NCBI GenBank assembly: GCA_937897085.1
Contig: CALCOR010000245.1
Location: forward strand, 1 to 6,112
DNA length: 6,112 nucleotides
Reading direction: 5' to 3'
From: an uncultured euryarchaeote
GTDB taxonomy: Archaea > Thermoplasmatota > Poseidoniia > Poseidoniales > Thalassarchaeaceae
Every line of letters starts with the position of its first letter. Positions within the stretch are counted from its first letter, which is position 1. Under the pieces are notes generated by a model. The model was not told the DNA's origin and searched no databases. It saw only the letters and a program-made list of their open reading frames with translations. Both the position numbers and the translations under genes were made by a program. Positions 1 to 3,438 of this stretch are shown piece by piece.

Positions 1-208
1 CTACCTCTAGCACCCGGGCAGGAGCCGCCGTATCTTCCTCATGCAACTCGGCCAGTTCCACAGCCCGGGCCAGCACCGCATCATCGAGGAGGAAATGCTG
101 ACCTAGCTGTGTGTCGGGCCGACTCCGGTCCAGCAGCAGGTCCACAAGTTCGCGCACCCGCTCGGATGCAGCTGAGTCGCTGGTCGCCTCATCGGCGCCC
201 ATCGGCAT
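1..208 (-). CDS. ksgA: 16S rRNA dimethyladenosine transferase KsgA/RsmA (Dim1 family), N-terminal fragment
   Basis: The product is a SAM-dependent methyltransferase that dimethylates two adjacent adenosines near the 3' end of 16S rRNA during small-subunit maturation. Only 69 codons are in the window; the gene continues past the left edge. The visible protein has the family signature LGQHFLLDD at residues 35-43 and then RVLEV at 65-69, the start of methyltransferase motif I (normally VLEIGPGxG); the two bases of the next codon that remain are compatible with Gly. The start ATG at 208 overlaps the last base of the DUF655 stop codon (TGATG), so translation is probably coupled, and I see no strong Shine-Dalgarno of its own. 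A second ATG lies two codons downstream. About 34 residues precede the LGQHFL motif, somewhat more than usual. DUF655 followed by ksgA is a common archaeal gene order, which supports the call. The catalytic motif (NxPY-like) lies outside the window. Confidence 0.93.
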   Translation of the reverse strand, partial: MPMGADEATSDSAASERVRELVDLLLDRSRPDTQLGQHFLLDDAVLARAVELAELHEEDTAAPARVLEV

Positions 209-813
209 CACGCATCCGGGATACGCACCACATGGTCGAGCAGGCTGGGAGTCATCTGCGGATCCTTCAACTCCTCGACCAGTCTCTCCATGAGCAGTTG
301 CGCTGAGTCGATTTTGCACGCCTCATCCACTGCATCAAGGGTATCCCACCCAAGCCTTCCGCGCCCTTCCACCATCTGAAGCGCCTTCGATGGACCGATT
401 CCCGGGAGCAACTGGAAGGCGTGGAATTTCCTGGAGAGGTTTCCCGCGCGGTTGTAGAAAGCGAGGAATTTGTCGGGAAGGTCACGAATCAGGTCGAGGA
501 CCACGTCAGAGATTACTGCCTGAGCACCTGCTGGCATGTCCCGATACCTCGCACCCCCCAGGATGGTGGCTACATCGCCGTCCTCGCCATCTTCCGTGGG
601 CAGGGCAAGTCGATCACCCGCAATCAGTGGGCCGCAGCCCGCCCGAGCGCGCACGCGAATGGTGTAGAGGCCACCCTCACAGATGCAGTAGACCACTCCA
701 CCGCCTTCTCCTGAACCTTGCTGTGAGAGAACGCGGCAACTCTCCTCTGAATCCCACGGATGCTCACGTTCGCGTCCACCCGCGCGGGGCTGTCTGTCAG
801 GTCCCGGCTGCAT
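208..813 (-). CDS. DUF655 family protein with helix-hairpin-helix motif (archaeal, function unknown)
   Basis: This is an archaeal DUF655 protein, a family of about 190-200 residues with no established biochemical role, likely a nucleic-acid binder. With the ATG at 813 the protein has 201 residues. The N-terminal part (about 1-90) is predicted mostly beta and would match the OB/S1-like part of the family, but it is Gly-rich and divergent. The C-terminal half is the well-conserved part: residues 113-128 resemble the family's ERFVEFFNKAGPI segment, residues 135-144 read LLPGIGPSKA, a classic helix-hairpin-helix, and residues 175-185 (MERLVEELKDP) match the family's RIxEELxDP stretch. The longest open frame starts with TTG at 822. 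I prefer ATG 813 because a GAGG lies just ahead of it (817-820), although its spacing of 3 nt is tight, so the start is uncertain. It sits between rpo4 and ksgA, the standard position in Euryarchaeota, suggesting a role in ribosome biogenesis or transcription (inference). Confidence 0.9.
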   Translation of the reverse strand: MQPGPDRQPRAGGREREHPWDSEESCRVLSQQGSGEGGGVVYCICEGGLYTIRVRARAGCGPLIAGDRLALPTEDGEDGDVATILGGARYRDMPAGAQAVISDVVLDLIRDLPDKFLAFYNRAGNLSRKFHAFQLLPGIGPSKALQMVEGRGRLGWDTLDAVDEACKIDSAQLLMERLVEELKDPQMTPSLLDHVVRIPDA

Positions 814-848
814 GTTCCTCAACCCCAGAAGTCGGTTCTACGCAATAA

Positions 849-863
849 CCCCAGCGAATGGGG
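849..863. repeat. Small inverted repeat (hairpin) between rpo4 and the DUF655 gene
   Basis: On the plus strand CCCCA (849-853), a 5-base loop GCGAA and TGGGG (859-863) form a perfect 5-bp stem; the RNA made from the minus strand folds equally well. It lies 3 nt after the rpo4 stop codon. The octamer CTGGGGTT also occurs twice in this gap on the minus strand, once overlapping this hairpin and once just upstream of the DUF655 start. No T-tract follows, so it is not a typical terminator. It may shape mRNA processing or access to the DUF655 start, or be chance. Confidence 0.3.
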
Positions 864-866
864 AGG

Positions 867-1223
867 TCAAGCCACCTGCTTGCGCACTATGTCGATGACG
901 GCCTCGATCTCACCTGAATCCATAGCAATGCGCTTCGACGCCAGAATGGCACGCAGTTCCTCTGCATGGGTAGGCATCATCTCAGCGATCTTGGCGGCGA
1001 TGCTCGGAGCCTTCGCCAACTTCTCTACTTCAAGCAGGTCCTTGTACAGTCCAGCGAACACCTTCGCCTCGGTCTTGAACCCGACACGATCGTCGCTCGC
1101 CGCCCACTCAGCGTGCTGCAGGGCCATCTTCTGTTCATATGAGAGGTGCCCCCTGCGCTTGCTCGCTTCCAGCAGCGTGTCACGCACTGTGGCATAGTCA
1201 ACTGGTTCTATTGCATCTGCCAT
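867..1223 (-). CDS. rpo4: DNA-directed RNA polymerase subunit Rpo4 (RpoF, Rpb4/RPC9 homolog)
   Basis: This subunit pairs with Rpo7 to form the stalk of archaeal RNA polymerase, which helps open-complex formation, processivity and RNA exit. With the chosen start it has 118 residues, normal for the family. Residues 27-42 (LSYEQKMALQHAEWAA) match the conserved N-terminal LSYEQ segment that contacts Rpo7, and residues 84-98 (PTHAEELRAILASKR) followed by the GEIEAVIDIV helix at 104-113 form the end of the C-terminal HRDC-like helical domain. An ATG at 1229 is in frame, but the strong GGAGG at 1231-1235 would then lie only 1 nt away; the ATG at 1223 has ideal 7-nt spacing, so I chose it (protein begins MADAIEP). 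The gene follows L21e by 12 nt, and its Shine-Dalgarno overlaps the L21e stop region, so the two are almost certainly cotranscribed. The L21e-Rpo4-DUF655-KsgA order is typical of Euryarchaeota. Confidence 0.93.
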   Translation of the reverse strand: MADAIEPVDYATVRDTLLEASKRRGHLSYEQKMALQHAEWAASDDRVGFKTEAKVFAGLYKDLLEVEKLAKAPSIAAKIAEMMPTHAEELRAILASKRIAMDSGEIEAVIDIVRKQVA

Positions 1224-1230
1224 TTTCATT

Positions 1231-1235
1231 CCTCC
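1231..1235 (-). promoter_or_regulatory. Shine-Dalgarno site that fixes the rpo4 start
   Basis: The minus strand reads GGAGG here, a core complement of the 16S rRNA 3' end. It is 7 nt from the ATG at 1223 but only 1 nt from the ATG at 1229, so the downstream ATG is the better start. Its first two bases immediately follow the L21e stop codon, linking termination of L21e with initiation of Rpo4. Confidence 0.75.
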
Positions 1236-1526
1236 TCAGTCAAGTGGACGCAGATGCTCCGGGCGGCTGATGACGGTCTTCGCCATGTTGCCGTCCTTCA
1301 ATGCCACCACCCACGCTCGTCCTTGCTGTGCGGTAATCACACCCGACCTGCCCTGGAACCGGCGATGGGGCATCCCCTTCTGCTGACCACCGTCGATGAC
1401 GATGGCCACCCGGTCTCCTATCTCGTAAGGGTGCATGACATAGCGGATGAACAGCCGTCCGCGGTCGGACTTGCTGCGGCTCATGATGCTGCGCGAACCT
1501 TGGCGTGTACCGTGTGTGCGACGCAT
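1236..1526 (-). CDS. rpl21e: 50S ribosomal protein L21e (eL21)
   Basis: This is the archaeal/eukaryotic large-subunit protein eL21, which binds rRNA; it has no bacterial counterpart. The length of 96 residues is exactly as expected. Diagnostic stretches are HGTRQGSR at residues 5-12 (basic N-terminal rRNA-binding tail), YEIGDRVAIVID at 34-45, the hallmark QKGMPHRRFQGRSG at 49-62 and RPEHLRP at 88-94 near the C-terminus. The start is ATG at 1526, backed by a GGAG at 1535-1538 with 8-nt spacing. Among the acidic products encoded here it stands out as basic at its N-terminus, as a ribosomal protein should. It is 67 nt downstream of pus10 and 12 nt upstream of the rpo4 start. A possible promoter of its own lies in the gap before it, which would let this housekeeping gene be expressed above the level of pus10. 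Confidence 0.97.
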   Translation of the reverse strand: MRRTHGTRQGSRSIMSRSKSDRGRLFIRYVMHPYEIGDRVAIVIDGGQQKGMPHRRFQGRSGVITAQQGRAWVVALKDGNMAKTVISRPEHLRPLD

Positions 1527-1534
1527 GCTGATGT

Positions 1535-1538
1535 CTCC
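1535..1538 (-). promoter_or_regulatory. Shine-Dalgarno site of the L21e gene
   Basis: The minus strand reads TAGGAGA around this GGAG core, 8 nt ahead of the ATG at 1526. A clear site on a gene with its own upstream gap indicates a leadered mRNA rather than a leaderless one. Confidence 0.65.
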
Positions 1539-1573
1539 TATTCCACTGCGTGGGGATTCGGCGACCTACCGGT

Positions 1574-1584
1574 CCTAATTAAGC
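1574..1584 (-). promoter_or_regulatory. Possible TATA box upstream of L21e
   Basis: The minus strand reads GCTTAATTAGG in an otherwise GC-rich gap, 10-20 nt after the pus10 stop codon. Its centre is about 53 nt from the L21e ATG, so initiation some 25 nt downstream would leave a leader of about 27 nt that includes the Shine-Dalgarno. This geometry fits an archaeal promoter, but no good purine-rich BRE is visible and the match is short. A small inverted repeat (GACC/GGTC, 1563-1574) lies directly downstream. Confidence 0.28.
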
Positions 1585-1593
1585 ACATCGAAA

Positions 1594-3006
1594 TCAATCG
1601 GCGTGTACTTCCTCCACGTCCAGCCAGAGAACCTCACATTCGCCACCTAACCGCTCAGTGATGCTAGGCGTCGTGCGACCCTCATCTGAATGTATCAATT
1701 CCTTCACGTAGGTCCCGCTCTCCGCCCTGACGCACAACTGCACCTCAGGTGGCTCAACGATCACATCCGTGATCGAGACCACCTTCCGCTTGCGCACCTT
1801 GTCCGCCCGGCGATGTGACACCCGATTAGGGGTCTGCTGATGCAGCGTCTCACCTACCAGAGAGAGTACCTGCCGCTCCACCTCGTCGGCATCCAGGTCA
1901 CCATCGTATCTGAAGCGGATGGTGTACGACTTCTCAGCGGCGGTCTGCTTGATGCGCGCCACCTCCGGGCGCTTCGATGCCCTGAGGTCGATTACCTCGA
2001 CGCGCCCCCCTGCCTCATCGTTGATGAGTTCGACCAATTCAGAATGAACTGCAGTCCTCTTGAGCGGTGACTTGAGTTCGATGACAAACGGTCGACCACT
2101 ACCGAGACAACGCACGTCGATATCCTCGCGACCCATTCCATGGAATGAAGTGTCCGCGGCGCTGAACACCAGGCGAAGCGGCTCTCCAATCAGATCCTGT
2201 ACAGAATCGGGATACTGCAAGCCGGAACCAGCGCACGACTCGCAGCCACCATCCCTCCCCCTGCACGAACGACAGGGCCACCGGGTCTGGGGGATGCCGC
2301 GCTCAAGTTTGCGGTAACGGCCGTAGAGGTACAGCGAGCGGATGTCAGCTTTGACCTCCAGGGTGAGCGTGTCCACCAGCAACATCAGTTGCGGTCGTTC
2401 CTTCACCACTCTCGCACCGGAGTACTCCACTCGCAACCTGTCGGCGAACGCCTCCACGAACCCAGCCTTCAATCCCCTGCTTCCCTGAGCACCATGGCGG
2501 GTGCGCAGTTCCTCCTCATCGGCGATGTGATCCTTGGCGAAGTGGGAACCGAGTTGAACACGGGTGAATTCGACCCCCGCAAGTTTGTCGACAGTGCGAG
2601 TGACGAGAAGATCGAGATCAGCGAACAGGTCCTCGCAGAACGGGCAGCAGTCCACCGATTCATCGATGCTCAGGCTGGAATCCGCCTCTTGGGCGCGGGC
2701 GCGGATGCCCGCGCCATCCTCTGCTGCTGAACTCCACGCGAGGCGCCCGCCAGACAGGCGGGTCAGACAGTGATCACACGATCCGATGCGCACCAGGTGC
2801 GCGATGCCCGCGGCGGAGGGCGCCGGGGTCACCTCCCAGTGCTCTTCGTCCTCGAACTGTTCGTGCTCCGATTCCTCGGGCTCGTGCTGCACGAGGTCGG
2901 ACCATGGGTCGTAGGCGCTGCCGTAGCCAGCATCGGCGAACTCGGTCCAGTCCTCCTCCTCTTCCTCGGTGGATACGGGTCCCTCTTGCGTGTTCGCATC
3001 GCTCAT
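1594..3006 (-). CDS. pus10: tRNA pseudouridine synthase Pus10 (tRNA U54/U55 modification)
   Basis: Archaeal Pus10 makes pseudouridine at positions 54 and/or 55 in the T-loop of tRNA. With ATG 3006 the protein has 470 residues. Features in order are: an acidic tail (1-58, no Lys or Arg); a zinc-binding part of the N-terminal THUMP-containing accessory domain with CDHC (77-80) and CPFC (121-124); a second cysteine cluster CRSC...CESC (245-248, 255-258) followed by YPDSVQDLIGEPL (265-277), all as in the family; the catalytic motif HGMGREDIDVR (289-299), whose first Asp (D295) is the expected nucleophile; GRPFVIELKSP (304-314); and the C-terminal motif GTYVKELIHSDEGRTTPSI (431-449). The open frame extends upstream to a TTG at 3123, but that stretch is Arg/His-rich and unlike the protein, while an AGGTGA sits 5 nt before ATG 3006, so I chose 3006. 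The gene precedes L21e, a common archaeal arrangement. Confidence 0.95.
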   Translation of the reverse strand: MSDANTQEGPVSTEEEEEDWTEFADAGYGSAYDPWSDLVQHEPEESEHEQFEDEEHWEVTPAPSAAGIAHLVRIGSCDHCLTRLSGGRLAWSSAAEDGAGIRARAQEADSSLSIDESVDCCPFCEDLFADLDLLVTRTVDKLAGVEFTRVQLGSHFAKDHIADEEELRTRHGAQGSRGLKAGFVEAFADRLRVEYSGARVVKERPQLMLLVDTLTLEVKADIRSLYLYGRYRKLERGIPQTRWPCRSCRGRDGGCESCAGSGLQYPDSVQDLIGEPLRLVFSAADTSFHGMGREDIDVRCLGSGRPFVIELKSPLKRTAVHSELVELINDEAGGRVEVIDLRASKRPEVARIKQTAAEKSYTIRFRYDGDLDADEVERQVLSLVGETLHQQTPNRVSHRRADKVRKRKVVSITDVIVEPPEVQLCVRAESGTYVKELIHSDEGRTTPSITERLGGECEVLWLDVEEVHAD

Positions 3007-3011
3007 CAGCG

Positions 3012-3017
3012 TCACCT
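3012..3017 (-). promoter_or_regulatory. Shine-Dalgarno site that fixes the pus10 start
   Basis: The minus strand reads AAGGTGA here, and AGGTGA pairs with the archaeal anti-Shine-Dalgarno over 6 bases with 5-nt spacing to ATG 3006. It argues against the upstream in-frame starts at 3123 (TTG) and 3120 (ATG). The rest of the 3007-3119 gap is GC-rich; a weak TATA-like TTTCATGTA (minus strand, 3076-3084) is the only promoter candidate and I do not call it. Confidence 0.65.
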
Positions 3018-3119
3018 TCCGGCTGCGCTCGTCGGGTCGAACCGAACGGGCGTCGTGCCGCCGACCGGCCCGCCCTACATGAAAGTGGGGGTCTGTGCAG
3101 CGGTCGTGACCAGAGAGCA

Positions 3120-3434
3120 TCAAGAGTTGGGATCCTCGCCTGCGGCGACCTTTCCAAGATAATCGAAGCCATAGATGCCTGCGCTGCAGCCAGAGGTCCA
3201 GGTGAAGCGCACTCCGTAGCCACCGACCGCATCGACGTGCGGCTTGGCGTTCTGCAACTTGCGTAACTCGGCCTCGAACTCCGACTTGCGCACCTCCTCC
3301 TCACGGCGTGGTCGACAATGGGCGCACGGACACCACAACCTGAGTGTCAGGTAGTCCAACACCTGCTCAGAGTCGTCATCCCAGCGCAGCACCAGGTCAG
3401 CGTCCCTGCGCTCCAACTCTGCCAGGTTCGCCAT
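3120..3434 (-). CDS. DUF971 (gamma-butyrobetaine hydroxylase N-terminal-like) small metal-binding protein
   Basis: This 104-residue protein is a stand-alone DUF971/GBBH-like N-terminal domain. In gamma-butyrobetaine hydroxylase the domain binds zinc with three Cys and one His; elsewhere it occurs alone or joined to Mrp/ApbC iron-sulfur carriers, with no settled function. Visible here are LVLRWDDDS (14-22), the LRLWCPCAHC motif (31-40) giving C35, C37 and C40, a charged helix-forming stretch (41-62), and VGGYGVRFTWTSGCSAGIYGFDYL (70-93, the family's GxYalrl...G-x-x-x-GIYxxxxL). The fourth ligand position, usually His in DGHxSGIY, is C83. An in-frame TTG exists at 3458, but AGGAG at 3442-3446 is 7 nt from ATG 3434, which I chose. 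The start is 4 nt after the transporter stop, so the pair is likely translationally coupled. Role in the cell unknown. Confidence 0.87.
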   Translation of the reverse strand: MANLAELERRDADLVLRWDDDSEQVLDYLTLRLWCPCAHCRPRREEEVRKSEFEAELRKLQNAKPHVDAVGGYGVRFTWTSGCSAGIYGFDYLGKVAAGEDPNS

Positions 3435-3438
3435 GTGT

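Noticed and set aside
109..848. Several plus-strand open frames opposite ksgA and the DUF655 gene
   Set aside because: The translations are Arg/Pro/His-rich with no family motifs, while the minus strand encodes recognisable conserved proteins across the same bases.
3007..3123. A 39-residue N-terminal extension of Pus10 from TTG 3123 or ATG 3120
   Set aside because: The stretch is rich in Arg and His, unlike the acidic tail that follows, and a strong Shine-Dalgarno with correct spacing marks ATG 3006. The region is better read as a 113-nt intergenic gap.
2774..3304. A 176-codon minus-strand frame overlapping pus10 and DUF971
   Set aside because: It is in a different frame from both conserved genes, is Arg/Ser/Ala-rich and has no recognisable motif.
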